A stretch of DNA of 64,000 nucleotides from Chloroflexota bacterium (GCA_020161265.1 JAIUOC010000006.1:310001-374000); one strand, 5' to 3'; positions 8,988 through 17,327 are shown, counted from the stretch's first letter. The notes: generated from the sequence alone by a model not told the origin. Made by a program: numbers and translations.

Positions 8988-10232
8988 TTAGATTGCCTCA
9001 AAATCGAGGCGGAATAATTGCTGGGCGGCGTGGGCCAACTGTGGGCTGGCCGCAGTATCTTTAATCGCCCGCATTGGTTGATGTAATAATTTATTGATAA
9101 TCGCGCTGGTCAGGGCGGAAACTGCTTGCTGCTGCTGCTCAGAAAGATCCAAACGGGCGAGCGTGCGTTCAAGCTCGGCTAAACGAATTGCCTCGGCGTG
9201 CGCACGCAAGGCGCGAATCGTTGGCAAAACAGCCTGAGTTAGCCACCATTCCTGCCATTTGATCAGCTCGCGTTCGACAATCGCCTCGGCTCCGGCAACT
9301 TCGGCAGCTTTGCTAGCCCGATTGCGTTCGCAGATTGCCTGCATATCATCGACATCGTAGAGCCAAACCTCGGGTAATGCCCCAACATGGCGATCAATAT
9401 CGCGGGGCACGGCCAAATCGAGCAGTACCCATTGGCGTTGGCGTTGCGCTTGCAAGGCTTGCGCTTGTTCGAAATCCAGCATCAATTCAGGCGATGACGT
9501 ACAGCTAATCACCACATCGCTGGCCTGCAACACTGCCGAAAGTTCGCTGATTGGCTTGGCTGCAACCTTATGATGCTCCGCCAAACGCGCTGCTCGTTCA
9601 AATGTGCGGCTTAGCACAGTGATGTTACTGGTATATTCCAAATAATGTTTGAGCGCCAACTCGCCAGTGCGGCCAGCTCCGATAATCACCACTGAACGAT
9701 CAGTGAGATCGAGGTGTTGACGGGCAAGGCTAAGGCCAACCGAAACGACTGATAATTGAGCATGGGCCAATTGCGTTTCGGTGCGTACCAACTTACCCGT
9801 GGTCAAGGCAGCCTGAATCAATCGATGCATGGTTGTGCCCAGCAACTCGGTTTGTTGGGCCGCGTTATAGGCTGTTTTGATTTGGCTCAAAATTTGAGCT
9901 TCGCCCAGCGCCATCGAATCGAGGCCTGAAGCCACCCGAAACAAATGGCGCACAGCATCCTCATCGAGATAGGTATAGACATGCGGCATGAGTTCATCGA
10001 GATCGATTGAGCGCTGCTGAGCCAAAAATTGGCGCAATGAACGCCCGCCGTCGGCTTCTTCGACCAAGGCATACAACTCCACCCGATTGCAGGTTGAGAG
10101 AATAAAGCCCTCAACGGCGATCTGGCGTAGGCTGCTCAGAGCTTGAGCTAAATCGGCCTCGGCAAAGGCGATTCGCTCGCGAATTGAAATTGGGGCCGTG
10201 CGTTGATGTGCCCCCACAACCACCAGTTGCAC
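8988..10232 (-). CDS. hemA: Glutamyl-tRNA reductase
   Basis: HemA reduces glutamyl-tRNA(Glu) to glutamate-1-semialdehyde with NADPH and is the committed step of the pathway. The N-terminus VVVGAHQRTAPISIRER is followed by FILSTCNRVELYA with the nucleophilic Cys48, then ALGEAQILSQIK, and the Rossmann stretch SVVIIGAGRTGELALKHY. I start at the GTG at 10232 because GGGAG lies 6 nt upstream; this gives 414 residues beginning at the conserved sequence. A start at 10262 would add ten unconserved residues. Confidence 0.96.
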   Translation of the reverse strand: MQLVVVGAHQRTAPISIRERIAFAEADLAQALSSLRQIAVEGFILSTCNRVELYALVEEADGGRSLRQFLAQQRSIDLDELMPHVYTYLDEDAVRHLFRVASGLDSMALGEAQILSQIKTAYNAAQQTELLGTTMHRLIQAALTTGKLVRTETQLAHAQLSVVSVGLSLARQHLDLTDRSVVIIGAGRTGELALKHYLEYTSNITVLSRTFERAARLAEHHKVAAKPISELSAVLQASDVVISCTSSPELMLDFEQAQALQAQRQRQWVLLDLAVPRDIDRHVGALPEVWLYDVDDMQAICERNRASKAAEVAGAEAIVERELIKWQEWWLTQAVLPTIRALRAHAEAIRLAELERTLARLDLSEQQQQAVSALTSAIINKLLHQPMRAIKDTAASPQLAHAAQQLFRLDFEAI

Positions 10233-10325
10233 AGTAAACTCCCAGTAAAAAGCAAATAGCAATCATCATCGAGCGCAACCAACAAGAATCCCCAAAGCAT
10301 GATCGATGCGAATTTGCTTTTGCAC

Positions 10326-10949
10326 TTACGAGCCTGCTTGTTCAAAACCTTCGATTGTTCCGAGCAGCGTTGCATCCATAAACAAATCGAGGCGTGTCCG
10401 CAGTTCTACGACGGTTGCCACATCGATTGGACGGACCGATTGTGGCTTGGCCAACTGGGCAAACGCCCGCCGAAAAAACAAAAAGGCCTCGACTGTATCG
10501 TGCATCGAGACTCCCATTTCGCGAGCTTCGCGCCCATAGGTAGCCCCAACAGCTTTGGCCTCGGCCAAGATGCGCTCATCAAGATCGTTGCTATTGACAT
10601 ATTGCATCAACATGCCAAACAAACGTTGGCCTAAGCCACGCATGCGCTCGGTGGTTGGGTTGGTGTCAAAACGAGCGTGCCAACCTTGGCCCATCAACTC
10701 GCGAGTATCGAGATGCCAATGGCGGGTTTGGCCTAATTCAGGCACTGGCGTATGATCGGGCTGTTGCTGATTGACCATGCGCTCAACCGCTGCCCGCTGA
10801 AAACGGCGATGGCCGCCAAGCGTGCGTTTGGTTGGTACCAAACCAGCGTCGCCCCAACGCCGCACCGTCGAAGGTGCTGCGCCGAGTAAATCGCTGGCCT
10901 CGCTCAATGAAAGCCATTCTGGGTCGATGTCGATGCTTAATTCTGTCAT
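10326..10949 (-). CDS. BldC/MerR-like HTH regulator with C-terminal helical sensor-like domain
   Basis: Residues ~12-60 form an excisionase/BldC-type winged helix-turn-helix (LSLSEASDLLGAAPSTVRRWGD, then the LGGHRRF wing). Residues ~85-200 are all-helical, and the phrase YGREAREMGVSMHDTVEAFLFFRRAF recalls the RsbRD-type N-terminal sensor fold; that match is my impression only. It is the first gene before hemA, on the same strand, so control of the haem cluster is the obvious guess. Its start lacks a Shine-Dalgarno site and is preceded by spaced TCTA direct repeats. Confidence 0.8.
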   Translation of the reverse strand: MTELSIDIDPEWLSLSEASDLLGAAPSTVRRWGDAGLVPTKRTLGGHRRFQRAAVERMVNQQQPDHTPVPELGQTRHWHLDTRELMGQGWHARFDTNPTTERMRGLGQRLFGMLMQYVNSNDLDERILAEAKAVGATYGREAREMGVSMHDTVEAFLFFRRAFAQLAKPQSVRPIDVATVVELRTRLDLFMDATLLGTIEGFEQAGS

Positions 10950-10950
10950 G

Positions 10951-10988
10951 AATCTATAAATTCTACCAAATCTACCACTAGAAATCTA
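10951..10988 (-). promoter_or_regulatory. Direct-repeat operator candidate upstream of the HTH regulator
   Basis: On the plus strand, TCTA preceded by A-rich sequence occurs at 10953-10956, 10962-10965, 10971-10974 and 10985-10988, giving steps of 9, 9 and 14 bp. The array lies between the candidate promoter and the start codon. BldC-family proteins are known to bind tandem direct repeats head to tail, so self-regulation is plausible but unproven. Confidence 0.45.
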
Positions 10989-10996
10989 TCATTGGT

Positions 10997-11025
10997 ATTG
11001 TATCTAAAAGCTGCCAGAGTGTCTA
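10997..11025 (-). promoter_or_regulatory. Candidate promoter of the HTH regulator (and perhaps hemA)
   Basis: Read on the minus strand, TAGACA (11025-11020) and TACAAT (11002-10997) are separated by 17 bp. Each hexamer matches consensus at five of six positions. Transcription would begin near 10990, about 40 nt before the regulator start. Confidence 0.5.
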
Positions 11026-11138
11026 GTTGACAAAACACGCAATTAACGACACATCACAATTGCTAACAATTGTTGTAACGTTTGCAATGGCATAACGTAT
11101 CGCTCTAAAGTACTAGGGGCGAGCATAAATTTGGCATA

Positions 11139-11197
11139 TTGTCGATTTGGCGTGGCTGCTGGTATAATGCAAGCTTGTAGAGGAGAGCTACCTCTCC
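11139..11197 (+). promoter_or_regulatory. Candidate promoter and leader hairpin of the subtilase gene
   Basis: TTGTCG (11139-11144) and a perfect TATAAT (11163-11168) are separated by 18 bp. Just after the expected start point, GGAGAG (11182-11187) pairs with CTCTCC (11192-11197), which would put a small hairpin at the 5' end of the mRNA. Confidence 0.55.
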
Positions 11198-11229
11198 CCA
11201 GATATTTAACTGAATGAGTGAGGCAACGT

Positions 11230-13146
11230 ATGCAACGAACCGTTCGCATGGGCTTGCTACTGTTGTTGGCTTTTGGATTAATGCCCTTGATTCAACGCCC
11301 AGCGCAGGCAGCGACCCTCGATGATCAGATTATTGCCGATGAAATTCTGGTAACGTTTAATGATGGCTATCGTGTCAGTGCGAATGGGGCATTCTTCGAA
11401 GGTTCTAAGGCATTGAAAAATGGGCTAGGCATTGGGCCGTTGGTCTCGACCCAAGCACTTGATGGCGCTGGTCAAGTGGCAATGCTGAAACTTCCGGCAG
11501 GCACGAATGGCGATGCCAAAATTGCCCAATTGCTCAAAAATCCCGCAGTACGCTATGCCGAATACAATGCTGTGCGTGAGATTTTGGTCGATCCCAATGA
11601 TGAATATTACACCGAACAATGGGGCTTGCCCAAGATTGGCGCTAATGCTGCTTGGGATATGACCCAAGGCAACAGTTTGGTGATTGCCATTATTGATACT
11701 GGTGTTTCACCAACCCACCCCGATTTGGCTGGCCATGTGTTGCCTGGCTACAATGCCTTGCAAAATAATAACAATAGCCAAGATGATCAAGGCCACGGTA
11801 CCGCCATGGCTGGGATTGCCGCTGCCCTAACCAATAATGGTCAAGGTGTAGCTGGAGTTTGTTGGAACTGCCAAATCTTGCCAGTCAAAGTGCTGAACAG
11901 TCGTGGTCAAGGCACTTCGGCAGATATTGTCGAAGGCATGTATTGGGCTGTTGATAATGGTGCACGGATCATTAGTATGAGTTTGGGTGGCCCACGGGGC
12001 ACGCAAGCCGAACAAGATGCAGTCAATTACATTTATAGCAAAAATATTCCACTGTTTGCCTCATCCGGCAATTCGGGCGATGAAGGCAATCCTCGGATGT
12101 ATCCAGCCGCCTTTGATCATGTGATTGCGGTTGGAGCCACGTCAATCGATGATCGGGTTGCAAACTTCTCGTCATATGGCGATTATGTTGATATTGCTGC
12201 TCCAGGCGTAGATATTGTGACGACTGGTTGGGATCGTGGTGATGGCTATGAAATTGGTAGCGGTACATCGCCAGCCTGTCCGTTTGTGGCTGCCACGGCG
12301 GCTTTGGCGTTGAGTGTTTGGCCTGAACTTTCAGTCGATCAAATTGAAAAGTTGATTACTGGTAGTGCCGTTGATATTATGACTCCTGGCAAGGATGTTT
12401 ATAGTGGTTTTGGCCGACTGGATACCTATAAGACCGTGCAAAATGCTGTTTTGCGCACGATTCCAGGCGAACCACAACCGCAACCACCAGCTCCGCCAGC
12501 GCCGCAGCCACCAACTCCACAACCACAACCAGGTAATCCGGCGTTTGTGCCTGTGGGAGCGCCCCCGTTGCCTGCACCTGTCGGCGAAGTCTATTTCCCC
12601 GAAACTGGCCATAACTTGCGTGGCGAGTTCAAAAACTACTGGGATCGTAATGGTGGCTTGGCGGTCTTTGGTTTCCCAATTAGCGAAGAATTTACCGAAC
12701 AAACCCCTGAAGGTTCGTTTACGGTGCAATACTTCGAACGCCAACGCTTTGAATTTCACCCTGAAAAAGCTGCACCTTACAACGTATTGCTGGGTCGCTT
12801 AGGCGATGCTGTGCTGCGGGATCGCGGCGACGATTGGTCTAACTTCCCCAAAACTGGGCCAGAAAATGGCTGTATCTATTTCGATCAAACCCAGCATAAG
12901 ATTTGTGGCGAGTTCCGCAAATATTGGGAAAACAATGGGCTGAATGATCCTGCTTTGAGCAAATATGATCGCAGCTTGCAATTGTTTGGTTTGCCATTAT
13001 CGGAGCCAACTACTGAAACCAATCGCGATGGAGCAACCGTCACGACCCAATGGTTTGAACGCGGGCGCTTTGAGTATCACGAAGGTCAAGGTGTGCTGTT
13101 AGGTTTGTTGGCCAAAGAATATGCCAACAATCGCAGTTGGCGCTAA
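11230..13146 (+). CDS. Secreted subtilisin-like (S8) serine protease with two C-terminal repeat modules
   Basis: The 638-residue precursor has a signal peptide (to about ARPAQA-like cleavage near residue 27), a propeptide, and an S8 catalytic domain. The triad is Asp156 (IIDTGVS), His189 (GHGTAMAG) and Ser347 (SGTSPAC), with oxyanion Asn281. A Pro/Gln-rich linker near 405-445 leads to two copies of a ~75-residue module (about 455-530 and 545-632) of the form TGHNLRGEFKNYWDRNGGL, then FGFPISEEF, then YFERQRFEFHPE. The start at 11230 is supported by GTGAGG 7 nt upstream. The next two genes carry the same module, which suggests a shared cell-surface or matrix role. Confidence 0.95.
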   Translation: MQRTVRMGLLLLLAFGLMPLIQRPAQAATLDDQIIADEILVTFNDGYRVSANGAFFEGSKALKNGLGIGPLVSTQALDGAGQVAMLKLPAGTNGDAKIAQLLKNPAVRYAEYNAVREILVDPNDEYYTEQWGLPKIGANAAWDMTQGNSLVIAIIDTGVSPTHPDLAGHVLPGYNALQNNNNSQDDQGHGTAMAGIAAALTNNGQGVAGVCWNCQILPVKVLNSRGQGTSADIVEGMYWAVDNGARIISMSLGGPRGTQAEQDAVNYIYSKNIPLFASSGNSGDEGNPRMYPAAFDHVIAVGATSIDDRVANFSSYGDYVDIAAPGVDIVTTGWDRGDGYEIGSGTSPACPFVAATAALALSVWPELSVDQIEKLITGSAVDIMTPGKDVYSGFGRLDTYKTVQNAVLRTIPGEPQPQPPAPPAPQPPTPQPQPGNPAFVPVGAPPLPAPVGEVYFPETGHNLRGEFKNYWDRNGGLAVFGFPISEEFTEQTPEGSFTVQYFERQRFEFHPEKAAPYNVLLGRLGDAVLRDRGDDWSNFPKTGPENGCIYFDQTQHKICGEFRKYWENNGLNDPALSKYDRSLQLFGLPLSEPTTETNRDGATVTTQWFERGRFEYHEGQGVLLGLLAKEYANNRSWR

Positions 13147-13161
13147 TCTCGTTTAGAATGG

Positions 13162-13194
13162 CTGAAGCCAGCTTGTCTCTTGGGCTGGCTTCAG
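13162..13194 (+). terminator. Hairpin after the subtilase gene
   Basis: CTGAAGCCAGC (13162-13172) pairs perfectly with GCTGGCTTCAG (13184-13194). No T-tract follows, so termination may be weak or Rho-assisted. Confidence 0.5.
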
Positions 13195-13290
13195 TATCAC
13201 ATAAGATGGGGAAACGACGCTCGATTCGGTTGCGAGAGAACAACCAGCGTGGTACACAACTTGATGAAGAGGCGCGTTGATAGGTTTTAG

Positions 13291-13305
13291 GCTGCTGAGA
13301 GCAGC
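13291..13305 (+). other. Leader hairpin upstream of the first repeat-module paralogue
   Basis: GCTGCT pairs with AGCAGC around a GAG loop, ending 8 nt before the GGAGG ribosome site at 13314-13318. A hairpin in the same position precedes the second paralogue (14498-14513), so the leader seems to have been duplicated with the gene or kept by selection. Confidence 0.45.
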
Positions 13306-13323
13306 ATTTATTTGGAGGACTTT

Positions 13324-14400
13324 GTGGTTTTACGTCGGATTTTAGGCATCGTGACTGCAGCCCTTGCGGTAGTTACCCTCTCTGTTCAACCTCGATCAAC
13401 CGTCGCCGCTGAACCAATCAAGCTTGATACCCAATGCTTTGATGTTCCTGGGATTACCAATTGTTTAGATGACAAGTTTTTGACCTATTGGCGCTCGAAT
13501 GGTGGATTGCCAGTTTTTGGCTACCCCATCACTGCGGCTGCCAATGAAGTTAACGCCGACACTCAGCAAAGCTACTTGACCCAATGGCTCGAACGTAATC
13601 GTTTTGAGTTGCACCCCGAAAATGCCGGCACACCCTACGAAGTCTTGTTGGGCTTATTGGGCAAAGAACGGCTTGCGCAATTGAATCGCCAAATCGAACC
13701 ACGCGAAGCAGGCCCAGTTGAAGGCTGTTTGTGGTTTGAGCAAACTGGTCATAACGTGTGTAACCAAGCAGGCAATTTGGGTTTCAAGAGCTATTGGCAA
13801 TCGCATGGCTTGAAAATTGATGGCTTGGATACCTATGCTCGTTCATTGCAATTGTTTGGCTTGCCCTTAACCAGCGCCCAAACTGAAACTAACGCTAATG
13901 GTGATACGGTTGTCACCCAATGGTTTGAACGTGCTCGCCTCGAATGGCACCCAAGCAACCCTGATGAATTTAAGGTACTCTTAGGCTTGCTTGGCAAAGA
14001 AATCCTTGATGGTCGCAGCCAACCGATCCCAAGCCCAACTCCAGCGCCCATCCCAAGCCCAACTCCAGCGCCCATCCCAAGCCCAACTCCAACTGACCCT
14101 TGTGCCAGCACACCTGAGCCAATTTCAGCACGGATCAAACCTGCCAAATGTGGCCCTGCTGGAACCGTCTTTACTTTTGATGTCTATGGGTTCCAAGCAA
14201 ACGAAGATGTTGGTTTCTGGATCACTGATCCCAGCGGAAACAATGTTGGCACAGCCGACACCTTGAATATTGGTCCACAAGGTGGAATCAATGGGCTTCA
14301 ATTTAACACCCGAGGTTTCTACTCAGGTACATGGCAATTTACTATGCAAGGTGTATCGAGTGGCCATACTTCAATCATCTATTTTACGATCACCCAATAA
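13324..14400 (+). CDS. Secreted repeat-module protein with C-terminal beta-sandwich-like domain (paralogue 1)
   Basis: This 358-residue exported protein of unknown function has a signal peptide ending near VAAEP. It has two copies of the ~75-residue module seen in the upstream protease: CFDVPGITNCLDDKF followed by YWRSNGGLPVFGYPI and WLERNRFELHPE, then CLWFEQTGHNVCNQ followed by LQLFGLPLTS and WFERARLEWHP. A three-unit PIPSPTPA linker follows, and then a ~90-residue domain that looks like an Ig-like or carbohydrate-binding sandwich. Start GTG 13324 is set by GGAGG 5 nt upstream. The second module contains paired cysteines. Confidence 0.85.
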   Translation: MVLRRILGIVTAALAVVTLSVQPRSTVAAEPIKLDTQCFDVPGITNCLDDKFLTYWRSNGGLPVFGYPITAAANEVNADTQQSYLTQWLERNRFELHPENAGTPYEVLLGLLGKERLAQLNRQIEPREAGPVEGCLWFEQTGHNVCNQAGNLGFKSYWQSHGLKIDGLDTYARSLQLFGLPLTSAQTETNANGDTVVTQWFERARLEWHPSNPDEFKVLLGLLGKEILDGRSQPIPSPTPAPIPSPTPAPIPSPTPTDPCASTPEPISARIKPAKCGPAGTVFTFDVYGFQANEDVGFWITDPSGNNVGTADTLNIGPQGGINGLQFNTRGFYSGTWQFTMQGVSSGHTSIIYFTITQ

Positions 14401-14430
14401 GTTGATTGCTCGAATTGATTGAGTGATTTC

Positions 14431-14469
14431 AAACCCAGTTTGTTGCTTGTGGCAATAAACTGGGTTTTT
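14431..14469 (+). terminator. Intrinsic terminator
   Basis: AAACCCAGTTT (14431-14441) pairs perfectly with AAACTGGGTTT (14457-14467) and runs into TTTTT (14465-14469). It separates the two paralogues, so each may be transcribed on its own. Confidence 0.75.
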
Positions 14470-14497
14470 GTTATGATTAGGCTATTCCATTATTTTG

Positions 14498-14513
14498 ATG
14501 CTGTTTGCAGCAT
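14498..14513 (+). other. Leader hairpin upstream of the second repeat-module paralogue
   Basis: ATGCTG pairs with CAGCAT around TTTG, 4 nt before the GGAGGA ribosome site at 14518-14523. It is positioned like the hairpin at 13291-13305, although its sequence has drifted. Confidence 0.4.
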
Positions 14514-14527
14514 GTTTGGAGGAAATA

Positions 14528-15550
14528 GTGAGTGTGATCCGTCGAATGCTTGGTTTGGCGACTGCAACCTTGGCAGTGGCTGCCTTAGCAATCCAGCCAC
14601 GCCCAACCGCCGCCGCTGAGCCAATTATCCTTGAAACCCAATGTTTTGATGTGCCTGGAATTGTCGAATGTTTGGACGACGATTTCTTGAGCTATTGGCG
14701 CAATAACGGTGGCTTGCCAGTGTTTGGTTACCCGATCACTGAAGCGGCTGATCAATATAATGTTGATAGCGATGATTTCTATTGGACGCAATGGCTCGAA
14801 CGCAATCGTTTTGAGTTGCACCCCGAAAATGCCGGCACGCCTTACGAGGTGTTATTGGGCTTGTTGGGCAAAGAACGCTTGAGCCAACTTGGCCGTGAGA
14901 TCGAGCCACGCGAAGCTGGCCCAGTTGAAGGCTGTTTGTGGTTTGAACAAACGGGCCATAATGTTTGTAACCAAGCAGGCAATTTAGGTTTCAAGAGTTA
15001 TTGGCAATCGCATGGCTTGAAAATTGAAGGCTTAGATACCTATGCTCGTTCATTGCAATTATTTGGTTTGCCCTTAACTAGTGCCCAAACTGAAACCAAC
15101 GCCAGCGGCGATACCGTGATCACCCAATGGTTTGAACGTGCCCGTCTCGAATGGCATCCAAACAATCCTGATGAATTTAAGGTACTTTTGGGCTTGCTCG
15201 GCAAAGAAATTCTCGATGATGTCAGCGAACCACTGCCACCAGCCGAACAATGTGCCCAAACTCCCGATCCCGTGTCGGCGAATATTCGGCCCACCAAATG
15301 CCCTCAAGTTGGCACGGTTGTCTTCTTCGATTTCTTTGGTTTCCAACCAAATGAAGAAGTCGTTTTGTGGGTTGTCGATCCTGCTGGCGAAGTCTATGAA
15401 TTTGATGAAGGAACTACGATTGGGCCAAGTGGCTCAATTGAGAACGCTGAATGGCCAACGGCTGGTTCAGAAACGGGTTTGTGGCTGATTTCGTTGGAAG
15501 GCAAGACCAGCGGGCATATTGCTGATATTTATTTTACCGTCATGCCCTAA
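14528..15550 (+). CDS. Secreted repeat-module protein with C-terminal beta-sandwich-like domain (paralogue 2)
   Basis: This is the close paralogue of the gene at 13324-14400: same signal peptide type (VIRRMLGLATATLAVAALAI), same two modules, and nearly identical central sequence (EPREAGPVEGCLWFEQTGHN). It lacks the PSPTPA linker; a short PLPPAEQC stretch joins the modules to the C-terminal domain. That domain has diverged more than the modules. The start GTG 14528 follows GGAGGA by 4 nt, and GTG 14534 is also possible. The tandem pair arose by local duplication, and the function is unknown. Confidence 0.85.
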   Translation: MSVIRRMLGLATATLAVAALAIQPRPTAAAEPIILETQCFDVPGIVECLDDDFLSYWRNNGGLPVFGYPITEAADQYNVDSDDFYWTQWLERNRFELHPENAGTPYEVLLGLLGKERLSQLGREIEPREAGPVEGCLWFEQTGHNVCNQAGNLGFKSYWQSHGLKIEGLDTYARSLQLFGLPLTSAQTETNASGDTVITQWFERARLEWHPNNPDEFKVLLGLLGKEILDDVSEPLPPAEQCAQTPDPVSANIRPTKCPQVGTVVFFDFFGFQPNEEVVLWVVDPAGEVYEFDEGTTIGPSGSIENAEWPTAGSETGLWLISLEGKTSGHIADIYFTVMP

Positions 15551-15569
15551 GCTGATCGTTTGACCATGG

Positions 15570-15603
15570 CCCCGCAGCTTCCTAAATGCTGTGGGGTTTT
15601 TTT
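15570..15603 (+). terminator. Intrinsic terminator
   Basis: CCCCGCAGC (15570-15578) pairs with GCTGTGGGG (15588-15596, one G-T pair), followed by seven T residues (15597-15603). Confidence 0.85.
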
Positions 15604-15922
15604 GTGCTCGAGGGTAGTACCAAGGTAGTCTAGCGCTAGAGATATATTCCTGTTAGGCTATCGGCCATTGGTGTATGGCAATTGTTGGTTGCTCAAGCAT
15701 TGCTCTCCACATCGCTCCTACTTGAGTACTATTAATGGCTTGTTAATCGGTTAACCATCCTACGGCCTGAGATCTGCGTAGAAACTGGCAGCGGTAGCTA
15801 AATCGACAGCGGAATGAGAGGTTTTGGCAGCTTTTTCGCTAGGTTTGGCATGCGTCACATGCTACACTTCAGCCGTCTACAACATGCCGATCCATTTTTG
15901 GCGACAGAGGAGCTTCGTTCTT
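15604..15922 (+). other. Intergenic leader region of the HMG-CoA reductase gene
   Basis: I see no gene here. The stretch contains a perfect 12-bp palindrome TCTAGCGCTAGA (15629-15640), followed at once by TATATT (15642-15647), which could be a -10 element under an operator. A reading of the reductase frame back to 15824 exists but lacks a ribosome site and family similarity. Confidence 0.4.
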
Positions 15923-17248
15923 ATGAAAGCAAAAAATAGCCGTTTACAAGGATTCTACCAACTTTCGCCGCTCGATCGTTTGCAAGCCGTGGGGGCTTTC
16001 GATGGCTTGAATAACGATGATTTGCGAGCGTTACATGGCGCTGGCAGTTTAACCATCGAACGCGCCGATAAAATGATTGAAAATGTGGTTGGAACCTATA
16101 GCTTGCCCTTAGGCATTGCTACCAACTTCCAAATTAATCGCAAAGATACCTTGATTCCGATGGTTGTTGAAGAACCATCAATCGTGGCTGGGGCTTCGTT
16201 TGCGGCTAAATTGGCTCGCGAAGGCGGCGGGTTTACCACCAGCAGCACCGAATCATTGATGATTGGTCAAATTCAACTTGTGCATATCGCCGATCACGCG
16301 GCAGCCAGCGAAATTATTTTGCGCAATAAAGCTGATTTGCTGGCAATCGCCAACCGTCAAAGTACCTCGTTGGTGGCCTTGGGTGGTGGTGCCAAAGATG
16401 TTGAAGTGCATTCATTCCCTGCTAGCCCAATGGGGCCGATGTTGGTGGTGCACTTAATCGTCGATTGTTTGGATGCAATGGGTGCAAATGCGATCAACGC
16501 AATGGCTGAGGCAGTTGCCCCACGGCTCGAAGCATTAACTGGCGGTCGTGCCTACTTGCGCATTCTCTCGAACTTGAGCGATCGGCGTTTGGCAACTGCC
16601 CGTTGTGTTATTCCGGCTCGCGCCTTGGATCGTTCGGACTTGCGCGGTGAAGATGTGATCGAGGGGATTTTGTGGGCCTATGCCTTCGCTGCTGTTGATC
16701 CCTATCGCGCTACTACCCATAACAAAGGCATTTTGAACGGCATCGATCCGGTGTTGTTGGCAACAGGCCAAGATTGGCGGGCAATCGAATCGGGTGCGCA
16801 TGCTTACGCTGCTCGTGATGGTCGCTATACCTCATTGACCACTTGGGAACAAGATGCTGAAGGCAATTTGGTTGGCACATTGACCATGCCGTTGGCAGTT
16901 GGAATTGTGGGTGGGGCAGTTAAGGTGCATCCAACGGCGGCGGCGGCCTTGAAGTTGTTGAATGTTAGTTCAGCTCGCGAATTGGCTGAAGTGTGTGTCT
17001 GTGCTGGTTTGGCCTCAAACTTGGCAGCAATGCGGGCTTTGGCAACCGAAGGCATTCAGCGTGGCCATATGAGCTTGCATGCTCGTCAAATTGCCATGAG
17101 TGCTGGGGCACCACCAGCCTTGGTCGAAGAAGTGGCCGAGCGTTTGATTGCTGAACGTTGCATCAAGCCAGCCCGCGCCGCCGAAATTGTGCGCGAAATG
17201 CACGAGCTGTTCGCCTTGCAACGGATTGAGGTTGGAGTTCCCTGCTAA
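15923..17248 (+). CDS. mvaA: Hydroxymethylglutaryl-CoA reductase, class II
   Basis: HMG-CoA reductase interconverts HMG-CoA and mevalonate. The sequence is class II: VEEPSIVAGAS with Glu83, DAMGANAINAMAE, HNKGILNGID with Lys268, TGQDWRA with Asp284, and RGHMSLHAR with His382. These positions are within one residue of the catalytic Glu83/Lys267/Asp283/His381 of the Pseudomonas mevalonii enzyme. Start ATG 15923 has GAGGAG upstream and gives 441 residues. Class II enzymes were first known as degradative, but in Chloroflexota relatives a mevalonate route to isoprenoids is established, so a biosynthetic role is likely. No other mevalonate gene lies nearby. Confidence 0.95.
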   Translation: MKAKNSRLQGFYQLSPLDRLQAVGAFDGLNNDDLRALHGAGSLTIERADKMIENVVGTYSLPLGIATNFQINRKDTLIPMVVEEPSIVAGASFAAKLAREGGGFTTSSTESLMIGQIQLVHIADHAAASEIILRNKADLLAIANRQSTSLVALGGGAKDVEVHSFPASPMGPMLVVHLIVDCLDAMGANAINAMAEAVAPRLEALTGGRAYLRILSNLSDRRLATARCVIPARALDRSDLRGEDVIEGILWAYAFAAVDPYRATTHNKGILNGIDPVLLATGQDWRAIESGAHAYAARDGRYTSLTTWEQDAEGNLVGTLTMPLAVGIVGGAVKVHPTAAAALKLLNVSSARELAEVCVCAGLASNLAAMRALATEGIQRGHMSLHARQIAMSAGAPPALVEEVAERLIAERCIKPARAAEIVREMHELFALQRIEVGVPC

Positions 17249-17268
17249 TCAAACTTGCTCCTTAAGCC

Positions 17269-17303
17269 AAAAAGGCCAGCACCTCGTAGACAAGGTGCTG
17301 GCC
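17269..17303. terminator. Bidirectional terminator between mvaA and accA
   Basis: GGCCAGCACCT (17274-17284) pairs perfectly with AGGTGCTGGCC (17293-17303). On the minus strand it is followed by TTTTT (17273-17269), a standard terminator for accA. On the plus strand the following AAATTATTT is weaker. Confidence 0.8.
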
Positions 17304-17327
17304 AAATTATTTAACCTTACGAGCGTT

